Positions 32,365-40,081 of a stretch of 49,867 nt of DNA are shown piece after piece. The stretch lies in contig JBBSYL010000024.1 of the NCBI GenBank assembly GCA_038045265.1, positions 1 through 49,867 on the forward strand. The letters run 5' to 3'. The notes below the pieces were generated by a model. The model did no database searches and was not told the DNA's origin. It was given only the letters and a program-made list of their open reading frames with translations. The DNA is from SICV01 sp038045265 (GTDB lineage: Archaea > Nanobdellota > Nanobdellia > Pacearchaeales > GW2011-AR1). Position 1 is the stretch's first letter, and every line of letters starts with the position of its first letter. The translations under genes and the position numbers were made by a program.

Positions 32365-32982
32365 TTAATGTAACCATCCGCCTATTGCATATCTTTTCTT
32401 GTTTCCAATAACCTCTTCAACTTCATGCCAGCTTTTACTTGTAACAGCAAAAAACATGAATCCATTAAACCTAGGAAAATACCTCTTGATTACTTCACCA
32501 GGTTCTCCATTTTTATCGCTCAAGAAGGTCAGCGCCCCTCCATCTTTCTCCTCCAAATCGCTTAGATAAAGCAAATAAGCTATCTTTCTGTCTTCAAGCA
32601 AATCATCATGACACAATAAATAATCTGTATTTTCATATAAACTTCCAAACAAATCTAATGCCCCGGCCCCCAGATCTATTCCCACTATCTTTCCAATAAA
32701 ATCTGCAAATTCTTTACTTTCCAGCATTTCAGAGAATTCAAGAATTACTGCATTATCTGAATCTTGCAAATCATATGTCTGGTTGAATCTAAATAAGTCG
32801 CTCTCTTTTCTCTCAAAAATCTCTCCTTTCAAGGCTTTTTCTAATTCTTCCGCTTTTTCTTTTTTCAAGAACTCTGTTATAAATACATGTTTAAATGGCC
32901 TATTCTGATTAAATTCCTCATTCATGTCCTCAATTGTTTTTTCTTCAAGCCACGCCACTTTAATCCACTCTTTTAATTCCAT
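32365..32982 (-). CDS. 2-oxoglutarate/Fe(II) prolyl-hydroxylase-like oxygenase (Tpa1/OGFOD1-like)
   Basis: 205 aa. Iron ligands HDD (LLCHDDLLED, about 124-126) and the distal His in SWHEVEEV (about 184), then KKRYAIGGWLH with the Arg that binds 2-oxoglutarate. DLEEKDGGALTFL is the intervening family strand. In yeast and human, Tpa1/OGFOD1 hydroxylate a proline of ribosomal protein uS12. A similar role here is inference. It forms an operon with the C-terminal-domain-like gene that follows. Confidence 0.8.
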   Translation of the reverse strand: MELKEWIKVAWLEEKTIEDMNEEFNQNRPFKHVFITEFLKKEKAEELEKALKGEIFERKESDLFRFNQTYDLQDSDNAVILEFSEMLESKEFADFIGKIVGIDLGAGALDLFGSLYENTDYLLCHDDLLEDRKIAYLLYLSDLEEKDGGALTFLSDKNGEPGEVIKRYFPRFNGFMFFAVTSKSWHEVEEVIGNKKRYAIGGWLH

Positions 32983-33013
32983 GCCAACTCAAATGAAAGT
33001 GGAGGTATAAAAA

Positions 33014-33241
33014 CTATTCCATCTCCACTTTTTGTTTTTCAACAAGTTCTTTTTCCCAATGATAATGTGGACATCCATTTCTGTCAGCGTGACTACAATA
33101 CCAAAAAACAGTATGTTCTAAACTTATCTTTCTAATAGAACATGTCTTTTGTAACTTATCAATATAAGGACAATTTTCATCAACATTCTCCTCTCTTTCA
33201 TTAAGAAAATTCAAAAAATTGCGTCTTTCTAATGTTGCCAT
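33014..33241 (-). CDS. Small Cys/His-rich protein, unknown
   Basis: 75 aa. Four cysteines and several His (NCPYIDKLQKTCSIRKI, WYCSHADRNGCPHYHW) suggest a zinc site. No signal peptide. It lies 13 nt after the radA gene and 31 nt before the oxygenase genes, all on the minus strand. Its function is not recognised. Confidence 0.6.
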   Translation of the reverse strand: MATLERRNFLNFLNEREENVDENCPYIDKLQKTCSIRKISLEHTVFWYCSHADRNGCPHYHWEKELVEKQKVEME

Positions 33242-33254
33242 TAAATTTTTCCAA

Positions 33255-35738
33255 TCACTCTACTTCTTCTTCGTTTCTTACTCCAGCTTTAGTCACAAAA
33301 AATTGACATTCATTGTCTGGTAAGTTAGGACTATCTATCAATTTCGCAACCCTACTTCCCTGCTTTCCTCTTCTAAAATACATTCTATAAGTAGAATTAT
33401 GAACTATAAAACCATTAGCAATGTAGTTTTCATTTTTTGGTACTGAAAAATCATACAAAACCTCTTTTGAAGCATTTTCTTTAATATTAATATCTCTTAT
33501 TTTCTCAAACTTTATAACACCATTCAAAATCTTAAATATAAAATCAATTTTCTGTTTTATTTGTCTATCTTTAATCTTTAAATTCATTAAAACTTTGAAA
33601 GCGTTTTCAAGTTCTTTTTTACTTATAAATTGATATTCCTTAGTTCTTGATTTTATAATGGTTGAATAATTCAATCCACAATCCTCGAGAAGCTTCCTAA
33701 TCTCACTTCTTCTAACTGGCATGATTTCATAAGAATATTTATTCTCAAGTTCTTTAATCTTTTCAATAAAAATCTTTTGCTTATCTTGAGCAGTAAATCC
33801 AATTTGGGCATAGCCTTTAGCATCCTTATCAATTATCCTTAGAATATTAATTTTCTTTTTACCAATTCCAAACTTAATAGTGCTTCTTATTCCTACTCTT
33901 AATAAAAATAATTGTAAATACCTTAATACTTTATCATTCTTCTGAGATACTGAAATATATGCCCTTCTTTTATTTATATGCCCTTCTGCATCAACAAACC
34001 CTCTAATAAATGCCTTGATTGTATTCTCCTTAGATTTCCCCATATAATTATAAATTTCAGGCAACATTAAAACGAACAAATCGCTTAGATCTTTTGAATT
34101 AACATTTAAACTATAGCAATTTTTGCCGTTTACTTTTGTTATACTTCCTGGTAAGCCAAAGGTTTGTTTAAACAAAGAGCTATAATGTTGTAAAACTTCA
34201 TATCTTGCGTCTCTGAACCTCAATCCTCTTTCTTCCAAATTTCCGTCTCCAATAAAATAGCCGAATATCTGTGCAAAGTTTGGAGTAAAGTAATCTGGAA
34301 TTTGTATATTTCTATGCTTATAGCTTATCATAGGTATAATCTGCAATACCCGCCCTCCAACATAACTCTGCATATTGTCCAAAACTTCCATAGATGCAGA
34401 CCATTCCTGATTCAATACCCTTCTAAGTTGTCTTGGAGTAATTCCTATTTTTTCACATATTTCTTTTCTAGTAATCTTGCTTTCAATAAGCTTATCTTTC
34501 ACAACTTTCGAACTTTCTTTATTCAATTTTCCAATTCTTCTAACCTTAAATTCTGGTATTTTTACATCCTCTCCTTCTATATCTATTTTAGAAGTCTGAG
34601 CAACAAAATCTCCTTCTTTCAAATCTTTTGCTTCCTTTTCCCTTATCTCAAAATCTTCAACACTAAAAAATCTATGCAAACCAGAACAATTTATTTGTCC
34701 ATTTGTTCTAATATTGTATATGTTTTTCACATCTGGATTGGTAAATGTTTGCTCACTTTCTGCATTTTGGCTTCCCATCTTAAAAAAGTCAGCTGAAACA
34801 ACATTATCTTTGCTTATCTGACTTATCTCCTTAATGCTTCCATCTGCAAGCTGTATTAATGAATCAGCAGTCAAACAAGCATGCCCTACTATATTCCCTC
34901 CGATTGCCGTGGTAGGATCTCCAAACATCATTGCAGGATTAGCCATCACCTGATTTGTAACATACACAGCAAGATTATGTTGTTCAGCCATTCTAATTAG
35001 AGTATGTAAATACCTATTAAGTTTCTGTTGTCTATCTGCAAGCTGTCCTCTTCCGCTAAATTCAGCTCTAAAATGCGCAGTTAAAGAGTCTATAATCACA
35101 ATTTTTATCGGTTCTCCTTCTTTTATCAATTCTCCTATTTTATCAATCAAAAGTATCTGATGATCTGAATTAAATGCCCTCGCAACTAAAATATTTTTCA
35201 ATACTTTATCTGGATTTGCTCCTATTCCTTCAGCAATCTGTCTTATTCTTTCAGGCCTAAAAGTTCCTTCTGTATCTATCCATACTGCTTTTCCATTTGC
35301 CCCTCCCTGTTCAATGGGCAACTGCACATTCACTGCTAATGTTAGACCAAGTTGCGTCTTTCCGCTTCCAAACGCCCCATACGCCTCAGTCATAGATTTA
35401 GTTTCAACACCTTTTCCTCCCAAGAGATTATTCAAATTACTGCTCCCCGTAGAAATATAACCAACATTTTTCCTTGATTCAGCAAATTCATCTCCAGAAA
35501 CAAATCCTAGTTTCATCATAGTCCTTGCAGCTTGTATTGCTTTTCTCGCAACTGCTTCTCCAACACCTGCTAATTCAGCAAGTGCACTAGGACTCATTAC
35601 TGCAAGCCCCATTAAATCATAAATTCCCGCCGCTTCAAGTTTATTAGCTATTCCAGGTCCTATTCCAGGTAGATCGGTTAATTTTTTCTCCTCTTTTGTA
35701 ACTTCCTGTTCCCCTACTTCTTCTTTTTCCTTCACCAT
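33255..35738 (-). CDS. radA: DNA repair/recombination protein RadA interrupted by an intein
   Basis: 827-aa precursor. Spliced RadA is 333 aa (residues 1-287 plus 782-827), the normal archaeal RecA/Rad51 length. The N-terminal helix-hairpin-helix domain (LPGIGPGIANKLEAAGI, ALAELAGVGEAVARKAI) is followed by Walker A GAFGSGKTQ (about 121-129), KIVIIDSLTAHFRAEF (Walker B) and TNQVMANPAM (L1). The intein sits after GGNIVGHA, and the C-extein STYRMYFRRGKQGSR completes loop L2 and the core. It catalyses homologous strand exchange. Confidence 0.97.
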   Translation of the reverse strand: MVKEKEEVGEQEVTKEEKKLTDLPGIGPGIANKLEAAGIYDLMGLAVMSPSALAELAGVGEAVARKAIQAARTMMKLGFVSGDEFAESRKNVGYISTGSSNLNNLLGGKGVETKSMTEAYGAFGSGKTQLGLTLAVNVQLPIEQGGANGKAVWIDTEGTFRPERIRQIAEGIGANPDKVLKNILVARAFNSDHQILLIDKIGELIKEGEPIKIVIIDSLTAHFRAEFSGRGQLADRQQKLNRYLHTLIRMAEQHNLAVYVTNQVMANPAMMFGDPTTAIGGNIVGHACLTADSLIQLADGSIKEISQISKDNVVSADFFKMGSQNAESEQTFTNPDVKNIYNIRTNGQINCSGLHRFFSVEDFEIREKEAKDLKEGDFVAQTSKIDIEGEDVKIPEFKVRRIGKLNKESSKVVKDKLIESKITRKEICEKIGITPRQLRRVLNQEWSASMEVLDNMQSYVGGRVLQIIPMISYKHRNIQIPDYFTPNFAQIFGYFIGDGNLEERGLRFRDARYEVLQHYSSLFKQTFGLPGSITKVNGKNCYSLNVNSKDLSDLFVLMLPEIYNYMGKSKENTIKAFIRGFVDAEGHINKRRAYISVSQKNDKVLRYLQLFLLRVGIRSTIKFGIGKKKINILRIIDKDAKGYAQIGFTAQDKQKIFIEKIKELENKYSYEIMPVRRSEIRKLLEDCGLNYSTIIKSRTKEYQFISKKELENAFKVLMNLKIKDRQIKQKIDFIFKILNGVIKFEKIRDINIKENASKEVLYDFSVPKNENYIANGFIVHNSTYRMYFRRGKQGSRVAKLIDSPNLPDNECQFFVTKAGVRNEEEVE
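33396..34877 (-). mobile_element. Intein with LAGLIDADG homing endonuclease in RadA
   Basis: 494 aa (precursor residues 288-781). It starts with Cys (CLTADSLIQL) and ends VHN before Ser+1, the splice residues needed for protein splicing. Two LAGLIDADG-type helices, FGYFIGDGNLEE and IRGFVDAEGHINK, carry the catalytic Asp and Glu, so the endonuclease may be active. A helix-turn-helix-like stretch (ITRKEICEKIGITPRQLRRVL) is inserted before it. It spreads by cutting intein-less radA alleles. Confidence 0.95.
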
Positions 35739-35797
35739 CTAATTTTCCTAATTCACTCAGTATATAAAGATTATAGTTGTGAAAAGATTATTTCATT

Positions 35798-36532
35798 CTA
35801 ACCTCTAGCCATACTCCAAAGAAAATTAAAATAACTCTTAAATCCATTTGCAATATTTTTATTTTGAATCATGAAGGCAAATGGTTCTTCATCCCATAAA
35901 AAGATATACACTTTATCATCAAAAACATCAATTGCTGCAGGACTTACAAATCCCTTGTCCATAAACTTTATATTGGAAATACCTTCAAGTTTTCTATCTT
36001 TAAAAAAAACATTGTCTTTATTATCTAATATCATTCTAAATTTATGTTTCTTCTTAATCGACTTTGTATTAACATTACTTAAAAGTAATCTTAGTTGCTC
36101 GTTTTTATAAGCTTGATTAGAAAATCCAATAATATCTATAGTTTTTCCAGTAGGACAATCTTTAACCATTTTATAAAAAGCATTCTTAAATCCTATAAAA
36201 CCTTCAAATATCATACTCTTCGTTATTTCCTTCTCTTTTATCTGCAAATCGCAAAGTTGGGGCATTATACTTTCAACTCTTTTTCTTCTCTCATTTGCTA
36301 TCTCCTTTAGGACTTCAGGGTCCGCAGCAGAAAAAACTTTCCCTTTAGCAGTCAAAACATATGTTACAAATCCCTTTTTGATAAGAGAGTCAAGAGCAGA
36401 ATAAACTCTAGAATTAGAAATTCCCGTTGCTCTTTTGATTTCTGTACCAGATGAAGATGAATGCTTCAATAAACTTAGATATATCTTGCCTTCATTATCT
36501 GTGAATCCTAAAAGCCCGAGTTCTTCTTTCAT
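35798..36532 (-). CDS. TrmB-family transcriptional regulator
   Basis: 244 aa. N-terminal winged helix: LGLLGFTDNEGKIYLSLLKH, TEIKRATGISNSRVYSALDSLIKKGFV (about 5-60). A linker helix (VESIMPQLCDLQIKE) and a C-terminal sensor domain follow (MIFEGFIGFKNAFYK, TIDIIGFSN, KVYIFLWDEEPFAFMIQN). TrmB proteins usually bind sugars or other small ligands. It may repress itself and the divergent methyltransferase: a palindrome covers its start codon and the two genes share one TATA box. Confidence 0.88.
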   Translation of the reverse strand: MKEELGLLGFTDNEGKIYLSLLKHSSSSGTEIKRATGISNSRVYSALDSLIKKGFVTYVLTAKGKVFSAADPEVLKEIANERRKRVESIMPQLCDLQIKEKEITKSMIFEGFIGFKNAFYKMVKDCPTGKTIDIIGFSNQAYKNEQLRLLLSNVNTKSIKKKHKFRMILDNKDNVFFKDRKLEGISNIKFMDKGFVSPAAIDVFDDKVYIFLWDEEPFAFMIQNKNIANGFKSYFNFLWSMARG

Positions 36533-36549
36533 TCTCCCAAAGGGGAGAA
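36532..36549 (-). promoter_or_regulatory. Palindrome overlapping the TrmB start codon
   Basis: TTCTCCC-aaag-GGGAGAA is a 7-bp perfect inverted repeat. It begins at the ATG and lies between it and the TATA box, so a bound dimer would block leaderless initiation. TrmB autorepression is the simplest reading. Confidence 0.55.
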
Positions 36550-36553
36550 CTAC

Positions 36554-36563
36554 TATTTAAGTA
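36554..36563. promoter_or_regulatory. Shared bidirectional TATA box, TrmB/methyltransferase
   Basis: TATTTAAGTA reads TACTTAAATA on the other strand. Its centre is about 26 nt from both divergent start codons (36532 minus, 36585 plus), with no other box in the 52-nt gap. Confidence 0.55.
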
Positions 36564-36584
36564 TTACTACAAAACGAAGCCTAT

Positions 36585-37322
36585 ATGAATGATTTCAACA
36601 AACTTCAAGAAGCTTACGATTTATCAAACACGAAACCTGATAAAGTGTATAGTATCTTGCCCACAACATTACTTTTACTTCAACCGATAGAAAGAAAAAG
36701 AATTTTAGATGCTGGGTGCGGTTCAGGATTCTTCACAGAAAAAATTGCAAGATGGAACCCTTCAATAGTATATGGTGTAGATAACCGTAGAAAATCTTTG
36801 GAAAAAGCTAAAACAAATACTTCAAAAGGAGTCGTTTATCAGCTAAAAGACATATTTAAAGAAAAATTACCCCGAGTTGAAGAAATCTGTGCTCCTTTTG
36901 TAATAAACTATGCAGAAACGCAAGCCATGTTAGCACAACTTTTCAACAATTTTCATACTTGCCTAGAGGGTGGCAGATTAGTAGGAGTAATAGACCTTCC
37001 AGATAACTCAAAAGATCTTACACTTACTGCAAAAAGAAGAACTTGGGGAGCCATAAAAAAAGTAAGGGGAAGATTAAAAGATGGTGCTGAAATAAAAATT
37101 TCTTTATACAATAATCAAAGAGAAATATGTTCTCTTCTCTCAACTTACTGGAGTAAAAGTACAATTGAAAAAACATTAATCAATGCAGGTTTTACTGATA
37201 TAAAATGGTTCAAACCGGTAATAGATAGGGAAGGTTTAGATAAATTCGGAGAAGAATTCTGGGAGAAATATGAAGATTACTGCGAGCTAGGTTATTTTAC
37301 AGCAGAAAAATCTAATTCCTAA
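36585..37322 (+). CDS. Class I SAM-dependent methyltransferase
   Basis: 245 aa. SAM motifs ILDAGCGSGFFTEKIARW (about 39-56) and VYGVDNRRKSLEKAK. Downstream, APFVINYAETQAML and RLVGVIDLP are the post-motif strands. C-terminal TIEKTLINAGFTDIKWFKPV closes the Rossmann-like fold. It resembles UbiE/Mettl-type small-molecule methyltransferases; the substrate is unknown. The divergent TrmB gene suggests regulated expression. Its end overlaps the end of the convergent RPA-like gene by 11 nt. Confidence 0.85.
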   Translation: MNDFNKLQEAYDLSNTKPDKVYSILPTTLLLLQPIERKRILDAGCGSGFFTEKIARWNPSIVYGVDNRRKSLEKAKTNTSKGVVYQLKDIFKEKLPRVEEICAPFVINYAETQAMLAQLFNNFHTCLEGGRLVGVIDLPDNSKDLTLTAKRRTWGAIKKVRGRLKDGAEIKISLYNNQREICSLLSTYWSKSTIEKTLINAGFTDIKWFKPVIDREGLDKFGEEFWEKYEDYCELGYFTAEKSNS

Positions 37323-38247
37323 CTTCCATCTCTTTAACAAGTGCTTCAACATCCACATTTTCTATTTCTTCAACCATCAATTCAGTTGTATTATATAATT
37401 GATTATTTCTAAAATTTCCAGAGAAGAACTTCTCTTCTCCTAGAAGGCTATTTTTCTTCACATTAAATGCATCAATAGAAAATATCTCCTCGTCTGTCAA
37501 TCCAAGCCCTTTTATCTTTTCTCCAAATATAACTGCCCTTATGCTTTCACTTCCATCATCTAATACTACACTAAGTAATGCTCTCTTATCAATGCTATCA
37601 GGAGAAAAGTCATTTACATTCTCATGCTCCACTTTTTTTCCAGTTTCCTTAGATACAAAAAAGTACCTAGGCTCATAAACTTGAACAATAAATGCTCTTA
37701 TTATAACTCTCTCCCCTGCTTGTACATTCTTTATTTTTTTCTCGGCGAATACTTTCTTTGTGATTACATCTTTAATCTGTTCCTTGCTTATTTTTATATC
37801 TGAAAAAGAGCTTAAATGCAACTCCCCATTCCTCACCATGCCATTACTTATATCAATTACAGTCCCCTCTTTTATATTTCCCGCTTCAACAAGAGCAATA
37901 TGGTTCGTATCCCACAATACAACTTTAACATTTGAGGTCTCATCTGCTGCAATCAAATTTACGACTTTTCCTTCTCTACCATTCTTATTATAACTCCTAA
38001 CCGGACTAACATTAATTACCTTGCATAGTGTATTCGCCCTCTTCATGCCATGAACCAATTCAGAAATTTTCATTTTCTCTTTTTCAAAATTTATTCCCAA
38101 TTCTGCTGCAACTATCTGTGCAGCGCCCTCTTTCGAAACCAACCCCGATAATTTTGCTCTTTTAGCTTCTACTTTCCTCTCTATTTCCTCTTTTTCAAGT
38201 TTAGAAGCCTGCGCAATCCTTTCAACAAGCTGCGAATAATTATCCAT
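37312..38247 (-). CDS. RPA-like single-stranded DNA-binding protein (OB folds)
   Basis: 311 aa from the ATG at 38247. An N-terminal helical region (LVERIAQASKLEKEEIERKVEAKRAKLSGLVSKEGAAQIVAAELGI) is typical of archaeal RPA1-type proteins. An OB fold (about 65-165: CKVINVSPVRSYNKNGREGKVVNLIAADETSNVKVVLWD) and a second OB-like region (about 185-280) follow. It protects ssDNA in replication and repair. TTTTATAG 27 nt upstream supports this start over an in-frame extension to 38379 that would run across hairpins. Stop is TAG. Confidence 0.88.
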   Translation of the reverse strand: MDNYSQLVERIAQASKLEKEEIERKVEAKRAKLSGLVSKEGAAQIVAAELGINFEKEKMKISELVHGMKRANTLCKVINVSPVRSYNKNGREGKVVNLIAADETSNVKVVLWDTNHIALVEAGNIKEGTVIDISNGMVRNGELHLSSFSDIKISKEQIKDVITKKVFAEKKIKNVQAGERVIIRAFIVQVYEPRYFFVSKETGKKVEHENVNDFSPDSIDKRALLSVVLDDGSESIRAVIFGEKIKGLGLTDEEIFSIDAFNVKKNSLLGEEKFFSGNFRNNQLYNTTELMVEEIENVDVEALVKEMEVRN

Positions 38248-38390
38248 CTTAACTTTGGTTAAATACACTATAAAAGGATTATGCTTCACTAAGAAATACA
38301 TAACAAAGGTACGTTTAAAAATAACTGAAAAAAGTAACCTTTTAACTTGAAGCTTTGCAAACTCTAAAGAGCTATACACTCTTGGAGTCC

Positions 38391-38444
38391 CAAAGAATGA
38401 TATTCTTTGAGAAAGCGAGAGTCAAAGATTACGTCGTAATCTTT
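38391..38444. repeat. Two tandem hairpins, the second merging into a TATA box
   Basis: CAAAGAAT/ATTCTTTG (38391-38409), enclosed by ACTCT/AGAGT, then the perfect AAAGATTACG-T-CGTAATCTTT (38424-38444). The right arm continues into TTTAAATATA, the promoter of the 51-aa gene. A near-identical layout recurs at 38738-38767. Confidence 0.65.
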
Positions 38445-38469
38445 AAATATACCTCCTCCCTAGAATTCT

Positions 38470-38506
38470 TACCTATCACGTTTAACTTAGTGAAAGGGGG
38501 TAAGCT
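38470..38506 (+). promoter_or_regulatory. Structured leader of the 51-aa membrane protein gene
   Basis: CTTACC/GGTAAG with inner CAC/GTG can pair (about 38469-38505). GAAAGGGGG just before the ATG could act as a ribosome-binding site. This is one of the few genes here that seems to have a leader of about 40 nt. Confidence 0.4.
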
Positions 38507-38509
38507 AAA

Positions 38510-38665
38510 ATGGAAAAATTAAGTTCATGGCTATTTTTGTTGATTGCTATAGTTTGGCTATTACCTCTAATAGGTCTTAATGCTGCTACTGCAGTAACAA
38601 CCTATAATTGGATTTCAGTAATTGCTCTTGCTATAATTGCGATAACAGAGATTGTCAAGGGTTAA
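38510..38665 (+). CDS. Small two-helix membrane protein (51 aa)
   Basis: MEKLSSWLFLLIAIVWLLPLIGLN, then a turn AATAVTTYNW and a second helix ISVIALAIIAITEIVKG. Two hydrophobic segments with Trp near the interface. It has its own promoter and leader, hairpins on both sides and a clean stop. It is probably expressed well, but its function is unknown. Confidence 0.68.
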   Translation: MEKLSSWLFLLIAIVWLLPLIGLNAATAVTTYNWISVIALAIIAITEIVKG

Positions 38666-38713
38666 ACCCTAAACAATTTTAATTTATTTTTATTTTTTAA
38701 TTAAATTTAAAAC

Positions 38714-38764
38714 TTCAACCTGTATAAGTTGAACGGATTAAAGATTTGTCCTACAAATCTTTAA
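38714..38764. repeat. Two tandem hairpins ahead of aEF-1beta
   Basis: TTCAAC/GTTGAA (38714-38733), then TTAAAGATTTGT/ACAAATCTTTAA (38738-38764, 12 bp, 3-nt loop). The right arm supplies the TTTAAAAA box (38760-38767) of the next gene. The first may also end the 51-aa gene transcript. Confidence 0.65.
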
Positions 38765-38789
38765 AAACCTACTTTTCCCATCGTTCTTC

Positions 38790-39062
38790 ATGGGAACAGC
38801 AGTAATCATAATGAAGTTCATGCCTGAATCGCCTTCTTCAGACCTTGGCAAAATTAGGACAATAGCAAACGATATAATGATAAAAGAAGGCGCAAAAAAC
38901 ATCTCTTTTGAAGAAAAACCTATTGCATTCGGTTTAAAGTCACTACATATGAAATTCGATTTGGATGAAAACAAAGGCACGGATTTAGTGGAATCTCTTC
39001 TCTCAAACATCCCAGAAACCTCCTCAGTTTCCTTAGAAGATTATAGAAGAGCATTTGGATAA
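38790..39062 (+). CDS. ef1b: Elongation factor aEF-1beta
   Basis: 90 aa, the normal size. The GEF domain that reloads aEF-1alpha with GTP: GTAVIIMKFMPESPSSDLGKIRTIANDI, the FEEKPIAFGLKSLHMKFDLDE core and VSLEDYRRAFG end. A TTTAAAAA box 27 nt upstream lies at a hairpin arm. Its last 14 nt (AGAGCATTTGGATA) recur 53 nt downstream at 39101-39114. Confidence 0.94.
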   Translation: MGTAVIIMKFMPESPSSDLGKIRTIANDIMIKEGAKNISFEEKPIAFGLKSLHMKFDLDENKGTDLVESLLSNIPETSSVSLEDYRRAFG

Positions 39063-39145
39063 GGGGTATTTAAAATAGTTATTTCGTTACAAATGCGAAC
39101 AGAGCATTTGGATAGCTATAAAAAAGATCACTATCTAAAGTATTT

Positions 39146-39424
39146 ATGGACATAAATCAAATAACTTTCTTTCTTCCAATAGCATCAGTTATTTTAATCT
39201 CTTTAGTAATTATATTAAAAAAGAACAATTTAGTAATTAAAATAGGCACTTATGGTCTGTTCGTAATTTATTTAATCCATATTCTGCTTGCTTTTGCTCT
39301 GCGTTATATGAAAGATATCGATGCTCTGGGCGTAATTGAAATATTTGTATGGATTTTACTTGTTGTTAATCCTCTAAGTTTAATATCAATTATAATAGGT
39401 TTGACAAAACCAAATTCCAAATAG
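39146..39424 (+). CDS. Small three-helix membrane protein, unknown
   Basis: 92 aa. Hydrophobic helices at about 7-24, 31-52 and 63-87. No family was recognised. CTATAAAAAAG near 39117-39125 gives leaderless spacing. A 20-codon frame at 39093-39155 behind TTTAAAATAG overlaps its start. Confidence 0.6.
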   Translation: MDINQITFFLPIASVILISLVIILKKNNLVIKIGTYGLFVIYLIHILLAFALRYMKDIDALGVIEIFVWILLVVNPLSLISIIIGLTKPNSK

Positions 39425-39460
39425 CAATAATTCTATAAACCTTCTCAACTACAATTATTT

Positions 39461-40081
39461 ATGGCTCTGACAAAAGAACAAATTGCAGAAGTGAAAAAAC
39501 AGTTATACACACAAGTAGAACATCTTCCAGAAGAACAAAAGGGAGAGGCAAGAATACAAATAGAATCTCTTTCAGAACAAGCAGTAGAATCTCTAATTCA
39601 ACAGCAGAAATCTCGTCATTCTAATTCTGAAGAAAATAAATCAATATTCAGAATGATTGTCGACAAAGAAGTTTCTTCTTTAATTTTCAAAGAAAATAAG
39701 AAAGCCTTAGCAGTATTAGACATAAACCCCATATCAAGAGGCCATTTAATGATAATTCCAAAAGAAGCGGTGAAAAAATTATCAGAAATACCTGCAGAAG
39801 TTTATAACTTAGCAAAAGAATCTGTTAAAACTCTTATAAAAGCTTTCAAACCTGAAAAGGTAAGCATAGAAACTGAAGCAAAATTCGGGGAGATCATCCT
39901 TCACGTTCTCCCCAGTTATGAAAATCCCGTATCCTTATCTTCCCCAAGACAAAAATCAACAATGCCTGAATTGGAAGAGATACTCTCCAAAATTAAACCA
40001 AAAGAGAAGAAAAAGATTATCAGAATAAAGCAAAAAACTCAGAAATATGAATCTCTAAAACTAAATAGACGTATACCATAA
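39461..40081 (+). CDS. HIT-domain protein lacking the catalytic histidine
   Basis: 206 aa. The N-terminal helical domain (about 1-55, KEQIAEVKKQLYTQVEHLPEEQKGEARIQIES) is followed by a HIT fold (FRMIVDKEVSSLIFKENKKALAVLDINPISRGHLMIIPKEAV). The HxHxH motif is replaced by GEIILHVLP, so only the last His remains. The zinc CxxC of relatives is replaced by SIFR. It is probably catalytically dead, perhaps a nucleotide-binding or scaffold protein. The Lys-rich C-terminus overlaps the convergent peptidase gene by 62 nt. Confidence 0.78.
   Translation: MALTKEQIAEVKKQLYTQVEHLPEEQKGEARIQIESLSEQAVESLIQQQKSRHSNSEENKSIFRMIVDKEVSSLIFKENKKALAVLDINPISRGHLMIIPKEAVKKLSEIPAEVYNLAKESVKTLIKAFKPEKVSIETEAKFGEIILHVLPSYENPVSLSSPRQKSTMPELEEILSKIKPKEKKKIIRIKQKTQKYESLKLNRRIP

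Noticed and set aside
37312..38379. Longer N-terminus for the RPA-like gene (start at 38379)
   Set aside because: The extra 44 residues are not RPA-like, and a TATA box 27 nt before 38247 supports the shorter form.
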